Of a stretch of DNA of 64,000 nucleotides, positions 26,226 through 36,741 are shown one piece after another. Every line of letters begins with the position of its first letter. Positions within the stretch are counted from its first letter, which is position 1. The DNA is from Thiobacillus denitrificans (GTDB lineage: Bacteria; Pseudomonadota; Gammaproteobacteria; Burkholderiales; Thiobacillaceae): NCBI GenBank assembly GCA_002424845.1, contig DILD01000091.1, forward strand, positions 18,945 through 82,944, given 5' to 3'. Made by a program: the position numbers and the translations under genes. Below the pieces are notes generated by a model. That model ran no database searches and had not been told where the DNA came from. It was given only the letters and a program-made list of their open reading frames with translations.

Positions 26226-27001
26226 CGTCTGCGCTGCCGCAGCGCCTCGAATACGGCCACCGCCAACGCAGCCGACGCATTCAAGGACTCGATCCGGCCT
26301 GCCATCGGAATATGCGCGCGCAGGCTTGCCGCACCACACACCGCTTGCGACAAGCCCGCGCCTTCGTTGCCGGCAATCAGGGCGAGCGGACCGCCCAGAT
26401 CGAGCGCATAGAAATCGCCATCCTCGGATAGCGCAAGCGCGACACTGCGGCCGGCAAAGCCCTGTAGCCAGGCGACCAGATCGACCCCCTGCTGTACCGG
26501 CAGGACGAACTGCGCCCCCTGTCCGCCGCGCAAGGCTTTCGGCGACCACGGATCGTGGCAGCCCCTGGACAGAATGGCCAGCGTCGCGCCTGCCGCCGCT
26601 GCGGTGCGCAGCATGGCGCCCAGGTTGCCGGGGTCCTGAATATCCTCCAGCACAATGACCAGCGGAACGGCGCCGCTGGCATCCGGGGTGAGCCAGGCCA
26701 CCTCGGCGAGCACCCCGGTGGGCGTGGCAACCGGCGACAGTTCGGCAAACAGCACGTCGGGCAATACAATGATTCTGGCGGTTTGGCAGCGCGAAGCCTG
26801 TAACGAGAACCGACTGGCATCGAACGAAGCCGCACGCACCAAGGTATGCGGCTGGCCGCCTGCATCGAGATAGGCGGCCAGCAGATGCTCGCCATCCAGC
26901 AGCGTCATGCGCGCTTCGCGCCGGGCGCGCGCCGATTCGGACAGTTTTTTCAGGCGTTTGAATATCGGATTGTCGCGCGAGCTAATGGCTGTTTCGTTCA
27001 T
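26222..27001 (-). CDS. TrmH/SpoU-family RNA 2'-O-methyltransferase
   Basis: In this 259-residue protein (ATG at 27001, MNETAISSRDNPIFKRLKKL) an N-terminal substrate-binding domain is followed by the knotted SPOUT domain. Motif 1 is LEDIQDPGNLGAMLRT, motif 2 is IAGNEGAGLS and motif 3 is IPMAGRIESLNASAALAVA. These bind S-adenosylmethionine. It probably modifies 23S rRNA or tRNA, but the target cannot be read from sequence. A 14-codon N-terminal extension to 27043 is not family-like and overlaps the divergent gene's promoter region. It is distinct from rlmB at 31-32 kb. Confidence 0.9.
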   Translation of the reverse strand: MNETAISSRDNPIFKRLKKLSESARARREARMTLLDGEHLLAAYLDAGGQPHTLVRAASFDASRFSLQASRCQTARIIVLPDVLFAELSPVATPTGVLAEVAWLTPDASGAVPLVIVLEDIQDPGNLGAMLRTAAAAGATLAILSRGCHDPWSPKALRGGQGAQFVLPVQQGVDLVAWLQGFAGRSVALALSEDGDFYALDLGGPLALIAGNEGAGLSQAVCGAASLRAHIPMAGRIESLNASAALAVAVFEALRQRRR

Positions 27002-27072
27002 GAGCGAATTATTGATTAGAAATTGGGAATCCTGAATTTCCATCGATTCTGGCGGACGGATACACTCACCGC

Positions 27073-28032
27073 ATGCGTATTGTTTTGATCACCCCCTACG
27101 GTCGCGCGCATCGCAACGGCAACTGGCATACGGCGGCGCGCTGGGCGCGTTTTCTGCGCGAAGCGGGGCATACGGTGCACGTTCAGGTGGAATGGGATGG
27201 CCGCGCCGCCGACCTGATGCTGGCGCTGCATGCGCGACGCAGCTTTGCCTCCATCCATGCTTTTGCCGCGCGCTTTCCAAGCCGCCCGTTGATCGTCACC
27301 CTCACCGGCACCGACCTCTACCGGGACATCCACGAAGACCCTGATGCCCAGCAGTCGCTGGAACTCGCACACCGGCTGATCGTTCTGCAGCAGCGTGGCG
27401 TCAACGAACTGGCATCGCATCTGGCTGCCAAGACGCGGGTAATCTACCAATCGTCACCCGATATCGCCCCTCAACCCAAATCCGATCAAACCTTCGAGGT
27501 TCTGGTGATCGGGCACCTGCGCCCGGAAAAAGACCCCTTCCGGGTAGCGCTGGCCACAGCCCACCTGCCCGCGCATTCGAAAATTCGGATCTCGCATCTG
27601 GGGGGCGCGCGTGCCGAGGACATGGCGGAAACGGCCGAACTGGTTGCAGGCAAGCTGCCACGCTGGCGCTGGCTCGGCGACGTCCCGCACAAAACCGTTC
27701 TCAAGCACCTGTCACGCGCACACCTCATGGTGATCAGCTCGGTAATGGAAGGCGGCGCCAACGTAATCTGCGAGGCGCTGGCGGCCGACGTTCCGGTGCT
27801 GGCTTCGCACATATCCGGCAATATCGGCATGCTGGGCGAAGACTATCCGGGTTATTTCCCGGTGGGAAACGAACGGCAACTGGCCGTGTTGCTATCGAAG
27901 GCTGAAGACGACCCGGATTTTTATGGCCAGCTGCGAGCCCATTCGCGTCAGCGCCGGGCATTGATGCGGCCGGAGCAGGAGGCCAGTCGCCTGCGTCAGG
28001 CAATAGCCGAATTCGAGTCCTCCCCGGCTTGA
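27073..28032 (+). CDS. senB: SenB-like glycosyltransferase (selenosugar synthase family)
   Basis: This 319-residue GT-B type glycosyltransferase has the distinctive N-terminus ITPYGRAHRNGNWHTAARWA, then DLMLALHARRS and LTGTDLYRD, and in the C-terminal half EGGANVICEALAADVPVLAS and GEDYPGYFPVG. These match what I remember of the TIGR04348 family, of which SenB makes the selenosugar in selenoneine synthesis from selenophosphate and a UDP-sugar. No SelD-like senC or SenA-like gene is adjacent, so the product is unproven. It is divergent from the methyltransferase gene with 71 bases between starts. Confidence 0.7.
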   Translation: MRIVLITPYGRAHRNGNWHTAARWARFLREAGHTVHVQVEWDGRAADLMLALHARRSFASIHAFAARFPSRPLIVTLTGTDLYRDIHEDPDAQQSLELAHRLIVLQQRGVNELASHLAAKTRVIYQSSPDIAPQPKSDQTFEVLVIGHLRPEKDPFRVALATAHLPAHSKIRISHLGGARAEDMAETAELVAGKLPRWRWLGDVPHKTVLKHLSRAHLMVISSVMEGGANVICEALAADVPVLASHISGNIGMLGEDYPGYFPVGNERQLAVLLSKAEDDPDFYGQLRAHSRQRRALMRPEQEASRLRQAIAEFESSPA

Positions 28033-28124
28033 ATATCTCACGTCAAGCAGGGCTTGGAGCGCCAATGCACGGCATCACTTGACGCATCGCGTATCCTGTA
28101 CGCTCTCCCTCCCAGGTTTTCCCC

Positions 28125-29843
28125 ATGTCTACCCCCGAACACTTCATCCCCGGCAAGGACGCCTCGCTCGAAGCATCGATCGCCACCCTGCAGTCCAAGC
28201 TCGCAACCATCGGTTTTCACATCGAGGAACGCTCCTGGCTCAATCCGGTGGAGGGCGTGTGGTCGGTACACATCCGCGACCGCGACTGCCCGCTGCTGTT
28301 CACCAACGGCAAGGGCGCTTCGGAGCTGGCCGCGCGGGCGAGCGCGCTGGGCGAGTATTTCGAGCGGCTGTCGACCAATTACTTCTGGACCCATTTCTAT
28401 CTGGGCGAGACGATCGCCAGACGCAGCTACGTCCACCACCCCGACGAGCGCTGGTTCGCCCTCTATGACGGCGACGACGCCTGGCCGGAAGGCCTGCTCA
28501 CCCCCGAGCTGCATGCCCTCTACAATCCGGACGAAGGCGTGCGCGCCGACCAGCTGATCGACCTCAACTCCGGCAACGCCGAGCGCGGCATCTGCGCCAT
28601 CCCCTACCAGCGCCTCTCCGACGGCCAGACCGCCTATTTCCCGGTCAACCTGATCGGCAACCTCTACGTCAGCAACGGCATGTCGGCCGGCAACACGCTG
28701 AAGGAGGCGCGCACCCAGGCGCTGGCCGAAATTTTCGAGCGCCACATCAAGTTCCGCATCATCGAGGAAGGCCTGTGCCTGCCCGACGTGCCCGAAGACG
28801 TGATCAACCGCTACCCGCACATCGCCGCCGGCATCCGCGGCCTGCGCGAAGCGGGCTTCGGCATCCTGGTGAAGGACGCCTCGCTCGGTGGCCAGTATCC
28901 GGTGATGAACGTCACGCTGCTGCACCCGCAGGACCAGGGCTGCTTCGCCAGCTTCGGCGCGCATCCGCGCTTCGAGGTGGCGCTGGAGCGCGCGCTCACC
29001 GAATTGCTGCAGGGCCGCGCACTCGATTCGCTGGCGGGCTTCCCCGCCCCCGGTTTCGACCAGGCCGAAATCGCCGATCCGCAGAACCTGGAAATCCACT
29101 TCGTCGATTCCAGCGGCGTGATTTCCTGGCAGTTCCTGCGCGACAGCCCCGACTACGACTTCGTCGACTGGAATTTCGGCACCACCACCGAAGAGGACTA
29201 CGCCTGGTCGATCGACGCGCTGCACACCGAAGGCCACGACCTCTATATCGCCGACTTCACCCACCTCGGCGTCTACGCCTGCCGCATCCTGGTGCCGGGC
29301 GTCTCCGAGATCTATCCGTTCGAGGAACTCGAATTCGAGAACAATAGCATCGGCAACCTGATCCGCCCCGCGCTCGCGCGCCTGCCCGAACTGACCGACG
29401 ACGAATGCGCCGAGCTGCTCGACCTGATGGTCGAACTCGAACTGGCCGACGACCGCCTGGTGACGGTTCTGATCGGCCTCGCGCCCGATGCCGATTCACC
29501 GTGGACCGACATCCGCGTGGGCGAAATCAAATTGCTACTCGCGCTGGCGCTGGGCGACGACGACGCCATCCTGGAAGGCTGCACCTGGATCGCCCAATAC
29601 GGCCAGCGCAGCGAGGCGCGCCTCAAGGTGTACCGCTGCATCGCCGACCTCGTCCAGCTCGACGACCCCAACCCCTTCGAGCCGGCGCTGGCGCTGATGT
29701 ACGGCCGTGACACGCTGGAACAGGCGTTCGCGCTGTTCAACCAGAACGAGCGCTTCTTCGGGCTGACCACACTGGGCAGCGACTTCGAAGGCAGCGCGAT
29801 CCACCAGCGCCTGCTGGAGGCGTACCGCAAGGTGCGCGGCTAA
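28125..29843 (+). CDS. ycaO: YcaO-domain protein
   Basis: In this 572-residue protein of the E. coli YcaO type, the ATP-binding YcaO core includes ARASALGEYFERLST and EARTQALAEIFERHIK, with the glutamates that bind magnesium, and GRALDSLAGFPAPG. A C-terminal TPR-like helical region follows. YcaO enzymes activate amide backbones with ATP. The E. coli protein influences RimO-dependent methylthiolation of ribosomal protein S12 by an unclear mechanism. No peptide precursor or partner gene is nearby. The RIO kinase gene follows after 11 bases. Very high GC at third codon positions creates long antisense frames here. Confidence 0.93.
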   Translation: MSTPEHFIPGKDASLEASIATLQSKLATIGFHIEERSWLNPVEGVWSVHIRDRDCPLLFTNGKGASELAARASALGEYFERLSTNYFWTHFYLGETIARRSYVHHPDERWFALYDGDDAWPEGLLTPELHALYNPDEGVRADQLIDLNSGNAERGICAIPYQRLSDGQTAYFPVNLIGNLYVSNGMSAGNTLKEARTQALAEIFERHIKFRIIEEGLCLPDVPEDVINRYPHIAAGIRGLREAGFGILVKDASLGGQYPVMNVTLLHPQDQGCFASFGAHPRFEVALERALTELLQGRALDSLAGFPAPGFDQAEIADPQNLEIHFVDSSGVISWQFLRDSPDYDFVDWNFGTTTEEDYAWSIDALHTEGHDLYIADFTHLGVYACRILVPGVSEIYPFEELEFENNSIGNLIRPALARLPELTDDECAELLDLMVELELADDRLVTVLIGLAPDADSPWTDIRVGEIKLLLALALGDDDAILEGCTWIAQYGQRSEARLKVYRCIADLVQLDDPNPFEPALALMYGRDTLEQAFALFNQNERFFGLTTLGSDFEGSAIHQRLLEAYRKVRG

Positions 29844-29854
29844 AGCCACAGCCG

Positions 29855-30703
29855 ATGAAAATCCCCAAACGACTCGAACCCCTGCTCGAAGACGGCCTGA
29901 TCGACGGCGTCGTGCGCCAGCTCATGAGCGGCAAGGAAGCCATGGTCTTCGTCGTCGTGTGCGGCGACGAGGTCCGCTGCGCCAAGGTGTACAAGGAAGC
30001 CAACAAGCGCAGCTTCCGCCAGGCCGTCGACTACACCGAAAACCGCAAGACCAAGAACAGTCGCCAGGCACGCGCCATGGCCAAGGGCAGCAAGTACGGC
30101 CGTGAGATGCAGGAAGCCGCATGGCAAAGCGCCGAAGTCGATGCGCTGTATCGGCTCGCCGCCGCCGGCGTACGCGTGCCCACCCCGTACAACTTCCACG
30201 AAGGCGTCCTGCTGATGGAACTGGTGGCCGACGCCGACGGCAACGCCGCGCCCCGGCTCAACGACGTATCGTTCACCGAAGACGAAGCCCTCGCCCACCA
30301 CCAAACATTAATCAGGGAAGTCGTGCGCATGCTGTGCGCCGGCGTCATCCACGGCGACCTGTCCGAGTTCAACATCCTCGTCGCCGCCGACGGTCCGGTG
30401 ATCATCGATCTGCCGCAAGCAGTCGACGCCGCCGGCAATAATCACGCGCAAGCCATGCTTGCGCGCGACGTGAACAATCTGAGGACGTATTTCGGTCAGT
30501 TCGCTCCGTCACTGTTGGCCACGCAATACGCCCAGGAAATCTGGGCGCTGTACGAGCACGGCAACCTGCATCCCGAGGTCGAACTCACCGGCGTGTATGA
30601 ATGCGAAAAACCGCCGGTCGATCTGGAGGGGGTGATGCGGGAGATTGATGACGCGCGTGACGAAGAGGCTGCGCGTCTGTTGCGCTTGCAGGAACAAGCG
30701 TAA
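29855..30703 (+). CDS. RIO1-family serine protein kinase
   Basis: This 282-residue atypical kinase has a lysine-containing ATP site around CAKVYKEANKRSF, the catalytic loop IHGDLSEFNILV and the metal-binding segment VIIDLPQAVD. The bacterial RIO kinases (for example PA4780 of Pseudomonas) have no established target. It follows ycaO by 11 bases and is probably co-transcribed. Confidence 0.92.
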   Translation: MKIPKRLEPLLEDGLIDGVVRQLMSGKEAMVFVVVCGDEVRCAKVYKEANKRSFRQAVDYTENRKTKNSRQARAMAKGSKYGREMQEAAWQSAEVDALYRLAAAGVRVPTPYNFHEGVLLMELVADADGNAAPRLNDVSFTEDEALAHHQTLIREVVRMLCAGVIHGDLSEFNILVAADGPVIIDLPQAVDAAGNNHAQAMLARDVNNLRTYFGQFAPSLLATQYAQEIWALYEHGNLHPEVELTGVYECEKPPVDLEGVMREIDDARDEEAARLLRLQEQA

Positions 30704-30755
30704 CGCCTGCGAGCTTTATCGGCGATGCGAAGGACCGGTCACCGCGCCACCTCCG

Positions 30756-30968
30756 TTAAACCCTGATGAAATAAGGCAAGACGATGAGTACGGCTCCAGT
30801 TGCGACAAGCAGAGGCGCGCTGGAAACGAAATACGGATAGATCATGAGGCCCAGCCCGCAAAACAGTGGGACGACCGCCCGCTGCTTCTTGCCGTAGATG
30901 AAGAAGCCAAGCCCGATCGAACTGAAAAGCAGGCTCCAGAGGAGCAGTGTCGTATCCATTGTGGACAT
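30756..30968 (-). CDS. Small membrane protein of unknown function
   Basis: This 70-residue protein has two or three hydrophobic helices (TLLLWSLLFSSIGLGFFIYG, VVPLFCGLGLMIYPYFV and LLVATGAVLIVLPYF). The N-terminus looks like a widespread family of small inner-membrane proteins in proteobacteria. The start may be the ATG at 30968 or at 30959; neither has a strong ribosome site. It stands alone between the RIO kinase and rlmB. The function is unknown. Confidence 0.65.
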   Translation of the reverse strand: MSTMDTTLLLWSLLFSSIGLGFFIYGKKQRAVVPLFCGLGLMIYPYFVSSAPLLVATGAVLIVLPYFIRV

Positions 30969-31040
30969 CCGGGTAAATCAAAGAATTGGCAGCCTGGCGA
31001 ATTGTGGTTCAACCGCTAGGGACCAGGATCAACTAACGAA

Positions 31041-31058
31041 CGCTGATCGTCTTCAGCG
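31041..31058 (-). terminator. Weak hairpin after rlmB
   Basis: A perfect six-base stem (31041-31046 with 31053-31058) with a six-base loop begins directly after the rlmB stop, followed by TTCGTTAGTT on the minus strand. It may help end the rnr-rlmB transcript, but the T tract is poor. Confidence 0.3.
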
Positions 31059-31060
31059 AC

Positions 31061-31825
31061 TCACGCCCCGCGCTGCCGCACCGTCTCGTACAAACACAGC
31101 GCCGCCGACACCGAGACGTTGAGGCTTTCCACCGTGCCGCCGATGGGGATGCGGGCGACCTGATCGCAGCTTTGCTTGACCAGGCGGCGGATACCCGCGC
31201 CCTCGGCGCCGAGCACCCAGGCGATGCCGGTCTTGGCGTCGATGCCGGACAGGGGCTGGTCGCCGTCCATGTCGGCGGCGATGACCCAGATGTTGTGTTC
31301 CTTCAGGTCTTCGATGGTGCGCGCGAGGTTGGTGACCATGATGTAGGGCACGGTTTCGGCGGCTCCGGAGGCGACCTTTTCCACGGTGGCATTGATGCCG
31401 ACGGCGTTGTCCTTGGGCGCGATGACGGCGTGCACGCCGAAGGCATCGGCCGAACGCATGATGGCGCCGAGGTTATGCGGGTCGGTGACGCCGTCGAGGA
31501 TGACCAGCAGCGGCGGGCCCTGGATGTTTTCCAGCACCTCGTCGAGCGAGTGCGTCAGCGCAACCGGTTTGACACGGGCAACCACGCCCTGGTGCTTGGC
31601 TGCCTTGCCGACCAGTCTGGTCAAACGATCCGCTTCGACCTGCGCCAGCTTGACGCCGTTGTCCTTGGCCTGATGCACCAGATCGCGCGCGCGCGCGTCG
31701 CGCCGGGTCAGGTCGAGGTAGATTTCAAAAATCCCTGACGGGTCCTGACGCAGGCGGGCCAGGACGGGATGAAAGCCGTAGATGAGTTTTTCTACGGCGT
31801 GTTTTTCGGCGGACTTCTCGCTCAT
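31061..31825 (-). CDS. rlmB: 23S rRNA (guanosine-2251-2'-O)-methyltransferase RlmB
   Basis: This 254-residue SPOUT methyltransferase modifies G2251 in the peptidyl-transferase P loop of 23S rRNA. The N-terminal L30e-like domain begins LIYGFHPVLARL. The SPOUT motifs are LDGVTDPHNLGAIMRS, VLGAEGAGI and IPIGGTVESLNVSVSAA. It overlaps the rnr stop by ATGA, the usual rnr-rlmB arrangement. Confidence 0.96.
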   Translation of the reverse strand: MSEKSAEKHAVEKLIYGFHPVLARLRQDPSGIFEIYLDLTRRDARARDLVHQAKDNGVKLAQVEADRLTRLVGKAAKHQGVVARVKPVALTHSLDEVLENIQGPPLLVILDGVTDPHNLGAIMRSADAFGVHAVIAPKDNAVGINATVEKVASGAAETVPYIMVTNLARTIEDLKEHNIWVIAADMDGDQPLSGIDAKTGIAWVLGAEGAGIRRLVKQSCDQVARIPIGGTVESLNVSVSAALCLYETVRQRGA

Positions 31826-34092
31826 TTTTTCTTGGCGCCCGTTCTGGACTTGGCCGTTTTCTTTTTCGGCGCGCCGGTTTCTTCCGGCGCCGTTTCAATT
31901 TCCGTGACCAGGCTGAAATCGATCTTGCTGGTTTCGATGTCGGCACGCAGCACCTTGATGCGCACACGGTCGCCCAGGCGATATTTTTTTCCGGTGCGCT
32001 CGCCGAGCATCATGTGCTTGGCCTGATCGTAATGGAAGTAGTCCTGGCCGAGTTCGGACACGTGGACCAGGCCTTCGATGAAGATGTCGTCGATCGCGAC
32101 GAACATGCCGAAGCTGGTCACCGCGCTCACCGTACCGTTGTATTCGTCGCCGATGCGGTCCTGCATGAAATAGGTTTTCAGCCAGGCGTCGACGTCACGG
32201 GTGGCATCGTCGGCGCGGCGCTCGGTCAGCGAGCAGTGCGTGCCGACTTCCGCCAGGCCCTTGGCGGGCAGTTTCTCTCCCAGCAGCACCGCCTTGATGC
32301 CACGGTGCACCAGCAGGTCGGGGTAGCGCCGGATCGGTGAAGTGAAGTGGGTGTAGGCCTCGTAGGCCAGGCCGAAGTGGCCCTTGTTGTCCGGGCTGTA
32401 AACCGCCTGCCTGAGCGAGCGCAGCATCACGGTCTGCAGCAGACCATGGTCGGGGCGATCCTTGATCTTCTCCAGCAGCGCGGCGTAATCCTTGGCGTGC
32501 GGCTTGTCGCCGCCACCGAGGTCGAGGCCGAATTCGGCAAGGAAGCCGCGCAGTGCAGCGAGTTTCTCCGGCGTCGGGCCTTCGTGGACGCGGAACAGTG
32601 CGGGCTGCTTGTTCTCGTGCAGGTAATCCGAGGCGCAGACGTTGGCCGCCAGCATGCATTCCTCGATAATGCGGTGCGCATCGTTGCGGATCACCGGCAC
32701 GATCTCCTTGATCTTGCCCTGGTCGTCGAAAATGATCTGCGTCTCGGTCGAGCCGAAATCGATGGCGCCGCGCTTGGCGCGCGCCTTCAGCATGACGCGG
32801 AACAGCTTGTCGAGCGCCTCCAGATGCGGCATCAACTCAGCCTGTTTCTTCTCAGGCTTGGCCGTGCCGGAGAGCCAGTCCCACACCTGATTGTAGGTGA
32901 GGCGCGCGTGCGAATAGATCACTGCCGGGTAGAAGCGGTATTCCTTGATGCTGCCGGTGCTGGTGATGCGCATATCGCACACCATCGACAGGCGGTCGAC
33001 TTCCGGGTTGAGCGAGCAGAGGCCGTTGGACAGCGCTTCCGGCAGCATCGGAATGACACGGCGCGGGAAGTACACCGAGTTGCCGCGGTTGAAGCCTTCG
33101 CTATCGAGCGCATCCCTGGGTTGCACATAATGGCTGACGTCGGCGATCGCCACCACCAGGCGGAAACCGCTGCGGCCGAGCGGCTCGCAATACACCGCGT
33201 CGTCGAAGTCACGTGCAGTCTCGCCATCGATGGTGACGAGCGGCAGATGGCGGATGTCCTCGCGATCGGCCATGTCCTTTTTCTGTACCTTGTTCGGCAG
33301 CTTGGACGCCTGCGCCTCGACCTCGGGCGGGAACACGTAGGGCAGGTCGTGCTTCCTCAGCGCGATCTCGATTTCCATGCCGGGGCCGGTGAAACTGCCG
33401 AGAATCTCGCTGACGCGCCCGACCGCTTCATTGTGCGCGCCGGGCTGGCTGACGATTTCCACCGTCACCACCTGGCCGGACCGTGCATCCCCCGCGTTTT
33501 CGGCCGGCACCAGAATGTCCTGGTTGATGCGACGATTTTCAGAAATCAGGAAACCGACACCGCCCTCAAGGTAGTAACGGCCGACAACGAACTTGTTGAC
33601 GTGTTCCAGCACCTCGACGATCTTCGCCTCACGGCGGCCGCGGCGGTCGAAACCGGCCACGCGCACCAGCACCTTGTCGCCGTGCAGCACACGATGCATT
33701 TCCTTGGGCGACAGATACAGATCGTCGCCACCTTCTTCCGGCACGACGAAGCCGAAGCCGTCCGGGTGGCCTTCGACGCGCCCTTTGATCAGGTCGAGCT
33801 TGTCCGGCAGGCACAGCTGGCGCTTGCGGTTGAGCATCAACTGGCCATCGCGCTGCATCGCACCCAGGCGGCGCTGGAACAGGTCGCGCTCGGCCTCGGT
33901 GATGTGAAGCTGCTCGGTGAAGGTGTCGGCATCGACCGGGCAACCGGCCTCGGTCAGCAGTTGCAGGATGTATTCGCGGCTGGGCAGCGGCGACTCGTAG
34001 CGTTCAATCTCGCGCTCGTAGAAAGGGTCGGCCAGGCGGATCGCCGGAATTTTGTGTTTGCTTGCGCGGCTGCGTGATTTGTTCGTTGACAA
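31822..34092 (-). CDS. rnr: Ribonuclease R
   Basis: This 756-residue 3'-5' exoribonuclease degrades structured RNA. Cold-shock domains lie in the N-terminal third. The catalytic RNB domain has TIDGETARDFDDAVYCE with the metal-binding aspartates, followed by YVQPRDALDSEGFNRGNSVY and HFTSPIRRYPDLLVHR. A C-terminal S1 domain precedes a Lys-rich tail (KKKTAKSRTGAKKK). The start is a TTG at 34092 with AGAG six bases upstream; no suitable ATG exists. The start codon overlaps the -35 box of the divergent tRNA-Leu promoter. Confidence 0.95.
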   Translation of the reverse strand: MSTNKSRSRASKHKIPAIRLADPFYEREIERYESPLPSREYILQLLTEAGCPVDADTFTEQLHITEAERDLFQRRLGAMQRDGQLMLNRKRQLCLPDKLDLIKGRVEGHPDGFGFVVPEEGGDDLYLSPKEMHRVLHGDKVLVRVAGFDRRGRREAKIVEVLEHVNKFVVGRYYLEGGVGFLISENRRINQDILVPAENAGDARSGQVVTVEIVSQPGAHNEAVGRVSEILGSFTGPGMEIEIALRKHDLPYVFPPEVEAQASKLPNKVQKKDMADREDIRHLPLVTIDGETARDFDDAVYCEPLGRSGFRLVVAIADVSHYVQPRDALDSEGFNRGNSVYFPRRVIPMLPEALSNGLCSLNPEVDRLSMVCDMRITSTGSIKEYRFYPAVIYSHARLTYNQVWDWLSGTAKPEKKQAELMPHLEALDKLFRVMLKARAKRGAIDFGSTETQIIFDDQGKIKEIVPVIRNDAHRIIEECMLAANVCASDYLHENKQPALFRVHEGPTPEKLAALRGFLAEFGLDLGGGDKPHAKDYAALLEKIKDRPDHGLLQTVMLRSLRQAVYSPDNKGHFGLAYEAYTHFTSPIRRYPDLLVHRGIKAVLLGEKLPAKGLAEVGTHCSLTERRADDATRDVDAWLKTYFMQDRIGDEYNGTVSAVTSFGMFVAIDDIFIEGLVHVSELGQDYFHYDQAKHMMLGERTGKKYRLGDRVRIKVLRADIETSKIDFSLVTEIETAPEETGAPKKKTAKSRTGAKKK

Positions 34093-34114
34093 TTTATTCT
34101 CTGCTCTCTAAAAT
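34086..34114 (+). promoter_or_regulatory. Sigma-70 promoter of tRNA-Leu
   Basis: TTGACA (34086-34091) and TAAAAT (34109-34114) are separated by exactly 17 bases. The GC-rich discriminator GCGCGCC follows, as in promoters under stringent control. Transcription should start near 34121, six bases before the mature tRNA. The -35 box overlaps the rnr start codon on the other strand. Confidence 0.85.
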
Positions 34115-34126
34115 GCGCGCCTTATT

Positions 34127-34211
34127 GCCCAGATGGCGGAATTGGTAGACGCGCACGGTTCAGGTCCGTGTGCCGCAAGGTGTGGAGGTTCGAGTCCTCT
34201 TCTGGGCACCA
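34127..34211 (+). tRNA. tRNA-Leu (anticodon CAG)
   Basis: The acceptor stem GCCCAGA (34127-34133) pairs with TCTGGGC (34201-34207) and CCA is encoded at 34209-34211. The anticodon stem CACGG/CCGTG encloses the loop TTCAGGT with anticodon CAG (34161-34163). A long variable arm and TTCGAGT T-loop confirm a class II leucine tRNA reading CTG. It sits between rnr and purA, as in other Betaproteobacteria. Confidence 0.97.
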
Positions 34212-34217
34212 GTTGTA

Positions 34218-34254
34218 AGCAAAAAGCCGACCTTGTGTCGGCTTTTTGCTTTTT
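34218..34254. terminator. Bidirectional intrinsic terminator between tRNA-Leu and purA
   Basis: A 14-base stem (34218-34231 with 34237-34250) with a five-base loop ends in TTTTTGC and TTTTCT on the plus strand, with a T-rich end on the minus strand as well. It lies between the tRNA and the purA stop at 34273, so it can end both the tRNA transcript and the hflX-purA operon. Confidence 0.88.
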
Positions 34255-34272
34255 CTAACTTCACTTTATACA

Positions 34273-36551
<2,279 letters not shown>

Positions 36552-36552
36552 G

Positions 36553-36741
36553 TCAGTTCAGCATCAACAACAAAAAAACGCCGCCGATAATCGAGGCAGC
36601 GCCGATAAAACGCAATTGACCGTCGCTGAATTCCAGTATCCGACGGAAGCCGTCCCGCCACACGGCAGGCGCGGCAAACGGCAGGATACCTTCAATCACC
36701 AACAACAGGCCAATTGCCGCAAGCCAGTCAGAACCGGTCAT
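36553..36741 (-). CDS. DUF2065 (YjeT-like) small membrane protein
   Basis: This 62-residue protein has two hydrophobic helices (LAAIGLLLVIEGILPFA and FIGAASIIGGVFLLLML) separated by WRDGFRRILEFSDGQLR. It matches the DUF2065 family, nearly always found between hflC and purA or hisZ. It overlaps the hflC stop by ATGA. Its role is unknown; the context suggests a link with the HflKC membrane complex. Confidence 0.88.
   Translation of the reverse strand: MTGSDWLAAIGLLLVIEGILPFAAPAVWRDGFRRILEFSDGQLRFIGAASIIGGVFLLLMLN

Noticed and set aside
28038..29264. 408-codon open frame opposite ycaO
   Set aside because: It is an antisense shadow created by the high GC at third codon positions of ycaO. It has no ribosome site and no domain pattern, while ycaO is a clear family match.
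32347..34077. 576-codon open frame opposite rnr
   Set aside because: The composition is that of reverse-complemented RNase R. No start signals or recognisable motifs were found, and the sense gene is certain.
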